NCBI GenBank assembly: GCA_963624605.1
Contig: CAVFQD010000020.1
Span: forward strand, 1 to 26,414
DNA from: Fimenecus sp963624605
Lineage (GTDB): Bacteria > Bacillota > Clostridia > Oscillospirales > Acutalibacteraceae
DNA length: 26,414 nt
Direction: 5' to 3'
The stretch's first letter is position 1. Each line of letters opens with the position of its first letter. The notes under the pieces were generated by a model that was given only the letters and a program-made list of their open reading frames with translations, did no database searches and had not been told where the DNA came from. The position numbers and the translations under genes are program-made. Below are positions 6,285 through 14,600 of the stretch, piece by piece.

Positions 6285-7478
6285 TTATTGTGCCTTGCTC
6301 AATGCTTTCTTATCGTCCTTTGAGTAGAGAAGCTTGAGTATTATCGGGGTTACGATTGACGAAACCATAATAAGCACGATAACGGGCGTAAAGTATTCGT
6401 TTGAGATTATTCCGCAAGAGAGACCCTTTTGCGCCACAATCAGTGCAACCTCGCCTCGCGTCATCATTCCGACGCCGATTTTAATTGAGTCCGCAAGATT
6501 GAAACGGCAAGCCTTTGCCATAAGCGAGCAGCCGATTATCTTGCATACAAGACCTACAAGGACAAAGCATACTGCAAACAGGAGCATTTCGCCCGTAAAG
6601 CCGTCGATTGAGGTTTTAAGACCGATACTTGCAAAGAATACGGGGCCGAAGAGCATATACGAGCTGATATCCATTTTCTCGGCAATGTAGTTTGAGTCGT
6701 GAATACTGCAAAGTATAATTCCCGCAACATATGCGCCCGTAATGTCGGCAATACCGAAGTATTTTTCCGCAACATATGCCATACCGAGGCACAGTGCAAG
6801 ACCCATAATCGGAATACGCCTTGTGTGCGGCCACATTTTGTCCGAAAATCTGAAAACCTTATATATAATATAGCCTACAACAAACGCAAATACAAAGAAC
6901 AAAAGCGTTTTGACAATAACCGAAACCGGCTTTGCGTCGCCGCCGCTCATACCGATTACAAAGGTAAGAACGATAATTCCGATAACATCGTCTATAATTG
7001 CGGCACTCATAATTGTGGTTCCGACCTCGGTCGAGAGCTTTCCGAGCTCTTTAAGGGTCTGTACGGTAATGCTAACCGAAGTAGCCGTCAGAATAACGCC
7101 GATAAATACCGCCTTGTAAAAATCGGGCGAGCCCCACGGAGAAGCACCGTAAAACGCAAAATAAAGCAGTGTTCCGCCCACGAGCGGTACAAAAACACCT
7201 GCACAGGCAATCAAAAACGCCTTAAAGCCCGTCCTTACCAAATCCTTGAGGTTAGTTCCGAGACCTGCTGAGAACATAAGCAATACAACGCCGATTTCGG
7301 CAAGCTGAGATATAAAGTCCGTCTGGTCAACAAGATGAAGAACGCTCGGACCGATAATAAGACCCGCGATTATTTCGCCGACAACCTGCGGCGCTTTGAG
7401 CTTGCGCGCGATTATTCCGAAAATTTTAGCGGCAATTATGATTATGCACAAGCTTTTGAACACGGCATAAGTTTCCAT
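6285..7478 (-). CDS. Cation:proton antiporter, CPA2 (NapA/KefB-like) family
   Basis: A 397-residue membrane protein with about 12 to 13 hydrophobic helices and no cytosolic TrkA-N domain, so shorter than KefB/KefC. The core motif AIIDDVIG near residue 160 carries the two adjacent aspartates used for ion binding in electrogenic Na+/H+ antiporters. Other family marks are PQVVGEIIAGLIIGPS near 31-46 and GMMTRGEVALIVAQKG in the C-terminal part. It probably exchanges Na+ or K+ for protons. The start is ATG 7478, 11 nt after AAAGGA; an in-frame ATG at 7499 precedes that site and is less likely. It has its own promoter and terminator. Ion specificity is not readable. Confidence 0.9.
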   Translation of the reverse strand: METYAVFKSLCIIIIAAKIFGIIARKLKAPQVVGEIIAGLIIGPSVLHLVDQTDFISQLAEIGVVLLMFSAGLGTNLKDLVRTGFKAFLIACAGVFVPLVGGTLLYFAFYGASPWGSPDFYKAVFIGVILTATSVSITVQTLKELGKLSTEVGTTIMSAAIIDDVIGIIVLTFVIGMSGGDAKPVSVIVKTLLFFVFAFVVGYIIYKVFRFSDKMWPHTRRIPIMGLALCLGMAYVAEKYFGIADITGAYVAGIILCSIHDSNYIAEKMDISSYMLFGPVFFASIGLKTSIDGFTGEMLLFAVCFVLVGLVCKIIGCSLMAKACRFNLADSIKIGVGMMTRGEVALIVAQKGLSCGIISNEYFTPVIVLIMVSSIVTPIILKLLYSKDDKKALSKAQ

Positions 7479-7512
7479 AAAACACATATCCTTTCGCATT
7501 TTTCCGTAGTCA

Positions 7513-7541
7513 ATTATACTCTAAGCATAAGTGGAATGCAA
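7513..7541 (-). promoter_or_regulatory. Promoter of the antiporter gene
   Basis: On the minus strand, TTGCAT (7541-7536), 17 nt, TATAAT (7518-7513), about 35 nt before the start at 7478. Confidence 0.85.
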
Positions 7542-7598
7542 ATAAAAAAGACATTTTTGTAACATTATATAAAATAGGCGGCGAAGAACGGTTGAATA

Positions 7599-7626
7599 TT
7601 GAAAAATAATAAAAAAAGTGTATAAT
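7599..7626 (+). promoter_or_regulatory. Promoter of the ABC exporter-hflX operon
   Basis: TTGAAA (7599-7604), 16 nt, TATAAT (7621-7626), 38 nt before the first ABC gene. It is divergent from the antiporter promoter, with about 60 bp between the two -35 boxes. Confidence 0.75.
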
Positions 7627-7664
7627 TAGAAAGATATGTAACTAACAAATTACGGAGTGCTGAA

Positions 7665-9392
7665 ATGAAAAAATATTTTAATCTTTATAAAAAGCAATTT
7701 ATCCTCGGACCCGCCTTCAAGCTTGCCGAGGCTATACTTGAGCTGTTTGTGCCTATTGCAGTCGCAAGTATGATAGACAAGGGTATTGCCGTGGGCGATA
7801 AGGCGTACATTTTCAAAATGGGAATTGTACTTTTCCTGCTGGCACTGTTCGGAGTTATGTTTGCGGTTGTCTGCCAGTATTCGGCGGCGGTCGCACAGCA
7901 GGGCGTCGGCACTCATTTGAGGAACGATGTGTTTGACAAGATAAATCTTATGTCGAGAGAGGACATAGACAAGTTCACAAGCGCATCGCTCACAACAAGG
8001 ATAACGAATGACATCACGCAAATTCAGTCGGCGGTGGCAATGCTCATACGCCTTGTTTTCCGTTCTCCGTTTCTGATAGCCGGTTCGCTCATAGCGGCGG
8101 TCGGACTTGACGCCAAAATGTCGATAATCTTTTTCGTTGCGGCGTTGCTTGTAAGCATTATTCTATATTACATTTTGAGCCGCTCTCTGCCGCTCTACTC
8201 ACAGATACAGAAGAAGCTCGACAAGGCGGCTTCAATCGTAAAGGACAGTCTTTCTGGTGTGCGTGTTATCCGTGCTTTTTCGAGAACGGAGTACGAAAAA
8301 GACAAATTTGAAAAGGCAAACGAGGAGCTTACCGTCCGCAGCGTTCGGGTCGGCAGGCTCACGGCACTTCTCAATCCGCTCACTTTTGCGGTTATGAACA
8401 CGGCTATTGTTTTAATCCTTTATTTCGGCGGTATAAATGTAAACACAGGTAATCTTACACAGGGCGAGGTGCTTGCGTTTACAAACTATATGACGCAGAT
8501 TTTGCTTTCGATTATCGTATTTTCGAATGTTATCGTAATATTCACAAAGGCGGGTGCGAGCTATCAGCGCCTTAAAGAGGTGCTTGATTTCACACCGAGT
8601 ATGACCGATGAGAACGCACGCTTTACCGAGGCTGACGAAGAAAGACCTGCGGTTGAGTTCAAAAAGGTTTGCTATTCCTACGGCGAGGCTGACGAAAATG
8701 TTCTTACGGATGTTGACCTTTGCATAAACGCAGGGGAGACGGTCGGCGTAATCGGCGGCACGGGAAGCGGTAAAACAACGCTTGTAAACCTTATTATGCG
8801 TTTTTATGATGTTGACAGCGGCGAAATAGATGTTTTCGGACACGATGTCCGTGATTATAAATTCTCGGCTTTGAGGGGGATTGCCCACATTGTTCCGCAG
8901 GAAAACCGACTTTTTTCGGGCACGGTGCGTGAAAATTTGCTTTACGGCGACCAAAATGCAAGCGAAGCGGATATTAGAAGGGCTTTGAGAATTTCGCAGG
9001 CTGCGGAATTTGTCGAAAAGCTTCCCAAAAGGCTTGATACGGAGATTAACGAAAACAGTAAGAACCTTTCGGGCGGACAGAGGCAGAGGCTTTGCATCGC
9101 AAGAGCCTTGCTCGGCAACCCGAGGATTATAATTTTTGACGATTCGTCGTCGGCTCTTGACTTTGCGACCGACTCAAGGCTTCGCAAGGCTGTGCACGAC
9201 GAGCTTTCGGGCACAACGGTAATTATCGTTTCACAGAGGGTAAACACAGTCAGAAACTGCGACAAGATAATTGTAATGAACGAGGGCGGAATTTCCGGAA
9301 CGGGCACACATTCCGAGCTCTACAAAAACAACGAGGTATATAATGAAATTTGCCTTTCTCAGCTTTCGGAAAAAGAGGTGAACGCACAGTGA
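7665..9392 (+). CDS. ABC exporter half-transporter with degenerate ATP site (subunit A of heterodimer)
   Basis: A 575-residue type IV (multidrug/lipid) ABC exporter half: about six membrane helices (residues 1-300) then an ATPase domain. Walker A is GGTGSGKTT (about 365-373) and the signature is an intact LSGGQ (about 468). Walker B reads IIIFDDSSSALD, with Asp where the catalytic Glu normally stands, and the switch motif is VSQR with Gln instead of His (about 522). These losses mark the inactive half of heterodimeric exporters such as TM287/288 and BmrC/BmrD. The partner gene overlaps its stop codon. Substrates of this group are drugs, lipids or peptides; nothing here decides which. The ribosome binding site is GGAGTG. 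Confidence 0.93.
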   Translation: MKKYFNLYKKQFILGPAFKLAEAILELFVPIAVASMIDKGIAVGDKAYIFKMGIVLFLLALFGVMFAVVCQYSAAVAQQGVGTHLRNDVFDKINLMSREDIDKFTSASLTTRITNDITQIQSAVAMLIRLVFRSPFLIAGSLIAAVGLDAKMSIIFFVAALLVSIILYYILSRSLPLYSQIQKKLDKAASIVKDSLSGVRVIRAFSRTEYEKDKFEKANEELTVRSVRVGRLTALLNPLTFAVMNTAIVLILYFGGINVNTGNLTQGEVLAFTNYMTQILLSIIVFSNVIVIFTKAGASYQRLKEVLDFTPSMTDENARFTEADEERPAVEFKKVCYSYGEADENVLTDVDLCINAGETVGVIGGTGSGKTTLVNLIMRFYDVDSGEIDVFGHDVRDYKFSALRGIAHIVPQENRLFSGTVRENLLYGDQNASEADIRRALRISQAAEFVEKLPKRLDTEINENSKNLSGGQRQRLCIARALLGNPRIIIFDDSSSALDFATDSRLRKAVHDELSGTTVIIVSQRVNTVRNCDKIIVMNEGGISGTGTHSELYKNNEVYNEICLSQLSEKEVNAQ

Positions 9393-11116
9393 AAACGGTA
9401 AAAAGACTTTTCAAATATGTAAAACCGTTCAGGACAAACATTGCTTTTGCCGTCATTTCCGCAATAGGCGGTATATTGCTTTCACTGCTTGTTCCGATAA
9501 TGATAGGTAAGGGCATTGACTGCATAGTCGGCAAGGACAATGTCGATTTTTCGGTGCTTATAAAGGTTTGTGTTGAGCTTTTCGCAATAGTTATCGCTTC
9601 GGCAATACTTCAGTGGATAATGACCTACAATTCAAACAAGCTGTCGTACAAAACCGTCAAGCTTTTGAGACGGGAAACGATTTCAAAGCTCAACAGAGTA
9701 GGGCTTAAATACATTGACAGTGTTCCGCACGGCGACCTCATAAACTCGGTAATCACTGATGTCGATATTGTTTCGACAGGCCTCTTACAGGGCTTTACGC
9801 AGGTTCTTTCGGGAATTGTAACAATCCTTGCAACGCTTGTGTTTATGTTTACGATTAACCCGTATATCACGCTTGTCGTTATGCTGCTTACTCCCGTTTC
9901 ATTCTTTATGGCGTCATTTATCGCAAAGAGAGCGCATTCAAAGTATACGGAGCAGGCAAGACTCAGAGGTAAGCTTACGGGTTATGCTTCTGAGATGATA
10001 GACGGCGCACAGGTTGTCAAGGCGTTCAATATGCAGGAAAAGACGACTGAAGAGTTCAGGGATATGAATAACAAGTGGGAAAAGGTAGGCGTTATAGCGC
10101 ATTTCTATTCGGCGCTTACAAATCCGCTTACAAGGTTTGTCAATGCGCTTGTCTATGCGGCTGTTGCCGTTTTCGGCGGCATCTATGTTGTCGGCGGAGC
10201 AATAACAGTCGGTGCGTTGGCTTCGTTCCTCGCTTACTGTTCGCAGTACACAAAGCCGTTTAATGAAATTTCGGCTGTCATTGCGGAGTTCCAGAACGCC
10301 ATAAGCTCTGCCGAGCGTATTTTCTCCGTGCTTGACGCACCCGAGGAGGAGAGCGACGAGGGCAACAGAGAGCTTGAAGCCGTAAACGGCGATGTCGAGC
10401 TTAAAAATGTTGAATTTTCATATACCGATACAAAGAAATTTATCGACGACCTCAACCTTTCGGTAAAGAGCGGACAGACCGTTGCGCTTGTCGGACCCAC
10501 GGGTTGCGGTAAGACAACGCTTATAAACCTGCTTATGCGCTTCTACGAGATAAATTCGGGCAAAATTACCGTTGACGGAAACGATATAACCGAGGTTACA
10601 AGGGAAAGTCTCCACAGTCAGTTCGGTATGGTGCTTCAGGACACCTGGCTTTTCTCTGGCACTATTTATGAGAATATTGCATACGGAAAGCCCGACGCCA
10701 CCGAGGATGAGGTTATCGAAGCGGCTAAAAAGGCTCACGCACACAGCTTTATAAAGCGTTTGCCCGACGGCTACGAAACAATTATAACAGGTAACGGCGA
10801 CAACCTTTCACAGGGTCAGCGGCAGCTGATTTCCATTGCGAGAGTAATGCTTTCCGACCCGCCGATGCTCATACTTGACGAGGCGACTTCAAGCATCGAT
10901 ACAAGGACGGAATTGAGAATACAAAAGGCGTTTCTTGAGCTTATGAACGGCAGAACGGCGTTTATCGTCGCTCACAGGCTTTCAACGATAAAAAATGCAG
11001 ACAGAATACTGGTTATGAAGGACGGCGCAATTATAGAGCGTGGCACTCACGAGGAATTGCTCGAAAAGGGCGGCTTCTATTCAGAACTTTATAACAGTCA
11101 GTTTGCGGTCTATTAA
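9389..11116 (+). CDS. ABC exporter half-transporter with catalytic ATP site (subunit B of heterodimer)
   Basis: A 575-residue membrane-ATPase fusion, the same length as its partner. Walker A is GPTGCGKTT (about 369-377), Walker B LILDEATSSID has the catalytic Glu, and the switch His is present in VAHRLSTI (about 528). The signature is LSQGQ instead of LSGGQ. In the dimer, its complete Walker motifs would meet the partner's good LSGGQ (active site), while its altered signature faces the partner's degenerate Walker B. I place the start at GTG 9389, overlapping the upstream stop in GTGA and preceded by AGAGGTG; an in-frame ATG 39 nt upstream lies in the partner gene. hflX follows after 9 nt. Confidence 0.93.
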   Translation: MKTVKRLFKYVKPFRTNIAFAVISAIGGILLSLLVPIMIGKGIDCIVGKDNVDFSVLIKVCVELFAIVIASAILQWIMTYNSNKLSYKTVKLLRRETISKLNRVGLKYIDSVPHGDLINSVITDVDIVSTGLLQGFTQVLSGIVTILATLVFMFTINPYITLVVMLLTPVSFFMASFIAKRAHSKYTEQARLRGKLTGYASEMIDGAQVVKAFNMQEKTTEEFRDMNNKWEKVGVIAHFYSALTNPLTRFVNALVYAAVAVFGGIYVVGGAITVGALASFLAYCSQYTKPFNEISAVIAEFQNAISSAERIFSVLDAPEEESDEGNRELEAVNGDVELKNVEFSYTDTKKFIDDLNLSVKSGQTVALVGPTGCGKTTLINLLMRFYEINSGKITVDGNDITEVTRESLHSQFGMVLQDTWLFSGTIYENIAYGKPDATEDEVIEAAKKAHAHSFIKRLPDGYETIITGNGDNLSQGQRQLISIARVMLSDPPMLILDEATSSIDTRTELRIQKAFLELMNGRTAFIVAHRLSTIKNADRILVMKDGAIIERGTHEELLEKGGFYSELYNSQFAVY

Positions 11117-11125
11117 GGAGACGGT

Positions 11126-12373
11126 ATGGCTTTTTATGAAAATATCGACGCTCCCGAGAGGGTAATGCTTATTTCGGTTGACACGGGTGATTTCAACGCC
11201 GAGGAGTCCATAGAGGAGCTTGCCTTACTTGTTGAGACCGCAGGCGGCGAGGCTGTTGTTACTTCAACGCAGAAAATGCCGTCGGTAAATCCGGTGACAT
11301 ATGTGGGAAGCGGCAGAATACAGGAGATAAGCGAATTTTGCAGAAACAACGCCATCGACCTTATTGTTGCCGACGATGAGCTGTCGCCCGCACAGCTTAA
11401 AAATATTGAGGACATTACCGACACAAGGGTAATTGACCGCACCATGCTCATCCTTGACATCTTTGCGTTGAGGGCGAGGAGCAGCGAGGGTAAATTGCAG
11501 GTCGAATTGGCACAGCTTAAATACTCATTGCCGTTTTTGACGGGTAAAGGTAAAAGCCTTTCCAGGCTCGGCGGCGGTATCGGCACAAGAGGTCCCGGCG
11601 AGAGCAAGCTCGAGAGCGATAAGCGGCATATGCGCCGTAAAATTTACGCCCTTGAGGACGAATTAAAGCAGATTGAAAAGCGCCGCAACACAATGCGCAG
11701 CCGCAGAAAAAAGGACGGCATAATCTCCGTTGCGATAGTCGGATACACCAACGCAGGCAAGTCAACGCTTATGAATACGCTGACTAATGCGGGCGTACTT
11801 GCCGAGGACAAGCTCTTTGCAACTCTTGACCCGACCGCAAGGAAGCTGACTCTTCCGAACGGGCAGGATGTTATGCTCATCGACACCGTAGGACTTGTAA
11901 GGCGACTTCCTCACAAGCTTGTCGAGGCTTTCAAGTCAACGCTTGAAGAGGCGAAAAATGCCGACTTGATACTCAATGTATGCGACGCGTCGAGCGACGA
12001 GTGTGCGGAACATCTCGAGGTTACGGCGAACCTTTTGCGCGAGCTTGAATGTGAGCAAACGCCCGTAATTTCCGTAATGAACAAGTGCGACCTTGTGCCC
12101 GACATCTACGATTTGCCGACGATCGGCAGAGCGGTTATGATAAGTGCATTAAACGGCGAGGGCACGGACGAATTGCTTGCAGCTATCGAAGAAGCCTTGC
12201 CGAAAAACAGGGTGAGGAAAAAGCTGCTTATTCCGTTTGACAAGGGCTCGATAATTGCGGATATAAGAAAGGACGGCGCAATCCATTCCGAGGAATACAC
12301 CGAAAACGGAACGCTTATAGACGCCACAGTCAATATTCATTACCTTGAAACGATTAAACAGTATATTCAATAA
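11126..12373 (+). CDS. hflX: Ribosome-associated GTPase HflX
   Basis: A 415-residue protein of the Obg-HflX class. The N-terminal HflX domain contains NPVTYVGSGRIQEI near 55-68 and the glycine-rich GGGIGTRGPGESKLESDKR segment near 148-166. A helical linker is followed by a GTPase domain: G1 GYTNAGKST (about 206-214), G3 DTVGLVRRLPH (about 253) and G4 NKCD (about 319). HflX splits stalled or stress-arrested 70S ribosomes and in some Firmicutes gives antibiotic resistance. It is the last gene of the exporter operon, 9 nt after the second ABC gene, with ribosome binding site AAGGAG. Its link with an exporter is suggestive of a stress or drug response but not proven. Confidence 0.95.
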   Translation: MAFYENIDAPERVMLISVDTGDFNAEESIEELALLVETAGGEAVVTSTQKMPSVNPVTYVGSGRIQEISEFCRNNAIDLIVADDELSPAQLKNIEDITDTRVIDRTMLILDIFALRARSSEGKLQVELAQLKYSLPFLTGKGKSLSRLGGGIGTRGPGESKLESDKRHMRRKIYALEDELKQIEKRRNTMRSRRKKDGIISVAIVGYTNAGKSTLMNTLTNAGVLAEDKLFATLDPTARKLTLPNGQDVMLIDTVGLVRRLPHKLVEAFKSTLEEAKNADLILNVCDASSDECAEHLEVTANLLRELECEQTPVISVMNKCDLVPDIYDLPTIGRAVMISALNGEGTDELLAAIEEALPKNRVRKKLLIPFDKGSIIADIRKDGAIHSEEYTENGTLIDATVNIHYLETIKQYIQ

Positions 12374-12422
12374 GCGGTATTTGCTGCAGGCTGTTGTTTA
12401 AGAAACGAAAACGCAGATAAAG

Positions 12423-12460
12423 AAAAACCTCTCAGCTTCAACTTTAACTGAGAGGTTTTT
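12423..12460. terminator. Bidirectional terminator between hflX and the small unknown gene
   Basis: A 13-bp perfect stem (AAAAACCTCTCAG/CTGAGAGGTTTTT) with a 12-nt loop. The A-run and T-run let it work on both strands of this convergent gene pair. Confidence 0.88.
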
Positions 12461-12476
12461 GCTTTGATTATTCGTC

Positions 12477-12776
12477 TTATTCGTCCTTGGGATTTAACGC
12501 CCTTGTCAACCAGATGTCCGCAATGTCCATTGCCGCATAAAGACCTTTTTTCTCACTTGTTTTAACGATTTTTTCCTTTATGCTGACATTCGGGTCGGTA
12601 TTGACAAGCTGAACGGAAACCTTTGAAGCGAGGTCGGTATCACCGAACTCCTTGGAGCTGAGAATACGCATCATAATAACATAATCGTCGTTCATATCGC
12701 CGTAATAAATGGTATTTCCGCTCCTTACAAGGGGTTTGCCCTTATAAGTTAAAAAATCATTTTTCTTTTCAGCCAT
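12477..12776 (-). CDS. Small conserved hypothetical protein downstream of ireB
   Basis: I do not recognise the family. The 99-residue product (start MAEKKNDFLTYKGKPLVR) is soluble, of mixed charge, with a beta-prone first half (GNTIYYGDMNDDYVIMMRI) and a helical second half ending in AAMDIADIWLTRAL. It begins 13 nt after the ireB stop with ribosome binding site GAGGTG, so the two are almost certainly cotranscribed. It ends at a strong bidirectional terminator. Its position behind ireB is the only functional hint. Confidence 0.8.
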   Translation of the reverse strand: MAEKKNDFLTYKGKPLVRSGNTIYYGDMNDDYVIMMRILSSKEFGDTDLASKVSVQLVNTDPNVSIKEKIVKTSEKKGLYAAMDIADIWLTRALNPKDE

Positions 12777-12789
12777 TTTTACACCTCAA

Positions 12790-13053
12790 TTACTTTTCGG
12801 AACTTGATTTGAGATATTCTTTAACGAGAGTCTGCAAAAGCTCGTCTCTGTCAAGGCGGCGTATAAGGCTGCGTGCGTTATTATGTGTGGTAATGTACGT
12901 CGGGTCCTCTGAAAGTATATATCCGACAATCTGGCTTATGGGGTTGTATCCCTTTTCCTGCAAAGCGTTGTAAACGGTGAGAAGCGTTTGACGCATTTGC
13001 TCGTCACACTCATCTTTAATGGAAAATTTAATAGTCTTGTTCGGATCTAACAT
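12790..13053 (-). CDS. ireB: IreB family regulatory phosphoprotein (UPF0297, YrzL)
   Basis: An 87-residue protein with the highly conserved core EKGYNPISQIVGYILSEDP (about 36-54) followed by THNNARSLIRRLDRDELL (about 58-75). Members are substrates of the membrane Ser/Thr kinase IreK/PrkC; in Enterococcus IreB negatively affects cephalosporin resistance. Threonines in the N-terminal NKTIKFSI region are the probable phosphosites by analogy. The start is ATG 13053 behind a perfect AGGAGGT; a longer frame upstream is not credible. In many Firmicutes ireB is followed by ruvX and the DUF1292 gene; here it is followed by a different small gene. Confidence 0.94.
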   Translation of the reverse strand: MLDPNKTIKFSIKDECDEQMRQTLLTVYNALQEKGYNPISQIVGYILSEDPTYITTHNNARSLIRRLDRDELLQTLVKEYLKSSSEK

Positions 13054-13089
13054 TTTGCCACCTCCTAAGAAAATCAATATACATTTGCT

Positions 13090-13118
13090 ATTATATACCA
13101 ATTAAAGTAAAAACACAA
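13090..13118 (-). promoter_or_regulatory. Promoter of ireB
   Basis: On the minus strand, TTGTGT (13118-13113), 17 nt, TATAAT (13095-13090), 37 nt before the ireB start. It gives ireB expression independent of the ABC ATPase gene upstream. Confidence 0.75.
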
Positions 13119-13134
13119 TAGAATACTTGAATTT

Positions 13135-13818
13135 TTATTCGTTTATATAGTCCTCTATAATCTGACCGTCCTGTATTCTTATAACACGCTTTGCCTGATC
13201 CGCTATGCCGTTGTCGTGCGTGATAAGAATTACCGTCCTGCCCTCTTCGTGCAGACCCTTGAGTATTTTCATAACATCCTCGCCCGAACGGCTGTCAAGG
13301 TTACCCGTAGGCTCGTCGGCAAGAATGATAGGGGGGCGTGCGGCAACCGCTCTCGCTATCGCAACCCTCTGCTGCTGACCGCCCGACATCTGCTTGGGAA
13401 GATGGTCTATGCGGTGTGAAAGACCGACCTTTTCAAGAGCTTCCTTTGAGAGCTTGTGACGTTCCTCGGGTCTCATACCCCTGTAAACAAGCGGAAGCTC
13501 GACATTTGCCTGTGCGGTAAGGCTTGAAATGAGGTTGAACCCTTGGAAAATGAAGCCTATCTGCTTGTTGCGTATTTCCGAAAGCTGATCGTCCGTCATA
13601 TGCGAAACATTTTCGCCGTCGAGGAAATATTCTCCGCTTGTCGGCACATCAAGAAGTCCGAGCATATTCATAAGCGTGGATTTACCCGAGCCCGACTGTC
13701 CGACTATCGCAACAAATTCGCCCCTATCGATAGTTAGGTTGATGCCGTCCAAGGCTCTAACCTCGTTTTCTCCGGGATTGTAAATTTTATAAATGTCTTT
13801 AACTTCGATTAAACTCAT
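13135..13818 (-). CDS. ABC transporter ATP-binding protein, MacB/LolD-like, without adjacent permease
   Basis: A 227-residue cytosolic ATPase. Walker A is GQSGSGKST (about 39-47), the Q-loop is FIFQGFNL, the signature is MSGGQQQR (about 139-146), and Walker B is IILADEPTGNLDS (about 158-170), the ADEPTGNLD form typical of the MacB/LolD/FtsE group. Such ATPases work with FtsX/MacB-type permeases in mechanotransmission, peptide export or resistance. No permease gene is next to it on either side, which is unusual. The start is ATG 13818, 9 nt after AGGCGGTG; the longer frame upstream is AT-rich and holds the promoter. Confidence 0.93.
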   Translation of the reverse strand: MSLIEVKDIYKIYNPGENEVRALDGINLTIDRGEFVAIVGQSGSGKSTLMNMLGLLDVPTSGEYFLDGENVSHMTDDQLSEIRNKQIGFIFQGFNLISSLTAQANVELPLVYRGMRPEERHKLSKEALEKVGLSHRIDHLPKQMSGGQQQRVAIARAVAARPPIILADEPTGNLDSRSGEDVMKILKGLHEEGRTVILITHDNGIADQAKRVIRIQDGQIIEDYINE

Positions 13819-13843
13819 TCTGGAAACACCGCCTAACAAGTAA

Positions 13844-13872
13844 ATTTTATAGTAAAACCGTATATAAATCAA
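13844..13872 (-). promoter_or_regulatory. Promoter of the MacB-type ATPase
   Basis: On the minus strand, TTGATT (13872-13867), 17 nt, TAAAAT (13849-13844), about 26 nt before the start. Confidence 0.65.
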
Positions 13873-13932
13873 TAAATAATTTATGAATTTTTAACGCATT
13901 AACGGTAAAAATACGAAAAAGGAGTGATTGTT

Positions 13933-14376
13933 ATGTCCACAACAGGCAAAGAATACTCGGATATGGCGAAAAAGGCTTCGCCGAAATCTCCGAAGCTTAT
14001 GAATTGCATAAAAGCGTTTCTGACAGGAGGCTTTATTTGTCTTATCGGTCAGGTGCTGATGTTTCTTTTTCAAAAGGCGGGCTTTAACGAGCAGGAAACA
14101 AAGACTCTTACCTCGGTTGTGCTTATAGTATTGACCGCAATTTTAACGGGCATCGGAGTGTTTGACAAGATTGCAAAGCATGCGGGCGCAGGTACGACTG
14201 TTCCGATAACGGGCTTTGCAAATTCCGTTGTTTCGCCTGCAATGGAATTCAGAAGCGAGGGTAAAATCCTCGGTACGGGTGCAAAGCTGTTTTCAATAGC
14301 AGGACCGGTAATAGTTTACGGCACCGCCGCAGCGTTCCTTTACGGAATTATTTGCTATATTTTTAAGCTTTATTGA
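13933..14376 (+). CDS. spoVAC: Stage V sporulation protein AC (SpoVAC)
   Basis: A 147-residue membrane protein. A short polar N-terminus leads to a first span (about 27-45), then QETKTLTSVVLIVLTAILTG (about 52-71), a conserved loop with GAGTTVPITGFANSVVSPAMEF (seen in parts near 84-105), and a last span. This loop is the mark of SpoVAC and the related SpoVAE. SpoVA proteins sit in the spore inner membrane and carry dipicolinic acid during spore formation and germination; SpoVAC is a mechanosensitive channel. The start is ATG 13933 behind GGAGTG. It is usually followed by spoVAD and spoVAE, which are absent here. Confidence 0.92.
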   Translation: MSTTGKEYSDMAKKASPKSPKLMNCIKAFLTGGFICLIGQVLMFLFQKAGFNEQETKTLTSVVLIVLTAILTGIGVFDKIAKHAGAGTTVPITGFANSVVSPAMEFRSEGKILGTGAKLFSIAGPVIVYGTAAAFLYGIICYIFKLY

Positions 14377-14397
14377 CCGATTTAATATTATACAACC

Positions 14398-14422
14398 GTA
14401 GGGACAGCCCTCGCGGCTGTCC
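14398..14422. repeat. REP-like palindrome (GTAGGGACAG family)
   Basis: GTAGGGACAGCC-CTCGC-GGCTGTCC forms a hairpin with GGACAGCC pairing GGCTGTCC. The same GTAGGG(A)CAG head recurs at 14601, 17420 (reverse), 23182 (reverse) and 24469. Confidence 0.75.
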
Positions 14423-14428
14423 GATATA

Positions 14429-14556
14429 GGCTCCCTTGTGCAAAGGGAGCTGTCGTCATTTATGACGACTGAGGGATTGTTATAAAATTATATAAAAACA
14501 ATCTTACAATCCCTCCGTTTCGCTCCGCTCAACACCTCCCTTTACACAAGGGAGGC
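14429..14556. repeat. MITE-like element with 21-bp terminal inverted repeats
   Basis: The ends (14429-14449 and 14536-14556) are inverted copies of one another, differing at two positions (GGCTCCCTTGTGCAAAGGG against GCCTCCCTTGTGTAAAGGG). Inside are a GTCGTCAT-ATGACGAC type hairpin and the inverted pair GAGGGATTGT/ACAATCCCTC around an AT-rich centre. It codes for nothing and is about 128 bp long, like non-autonomous miniature elements. Confidence 0.75.
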
Positions 14557-14600
14557 TTAATCCTGTCCGTAAATTCGCAAAAGTTGGTAATGACGATGCG

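Noticed and set aside
6699..7271. 190-residue plus-strand frame opposite the antiporter
   Set aside because: The Asn/Arg/Cys-rich composition is typical of an antisense shadow; the antiporter on the other strand is clearly real.
13884..13915. Sigma-G-like promoter before spoVAC (TGAATT and a downstream AATACGA)
   Set aside because: The spacing is about 20 nt, the -10 is poor, and transcription would start within the ribosome binding site.
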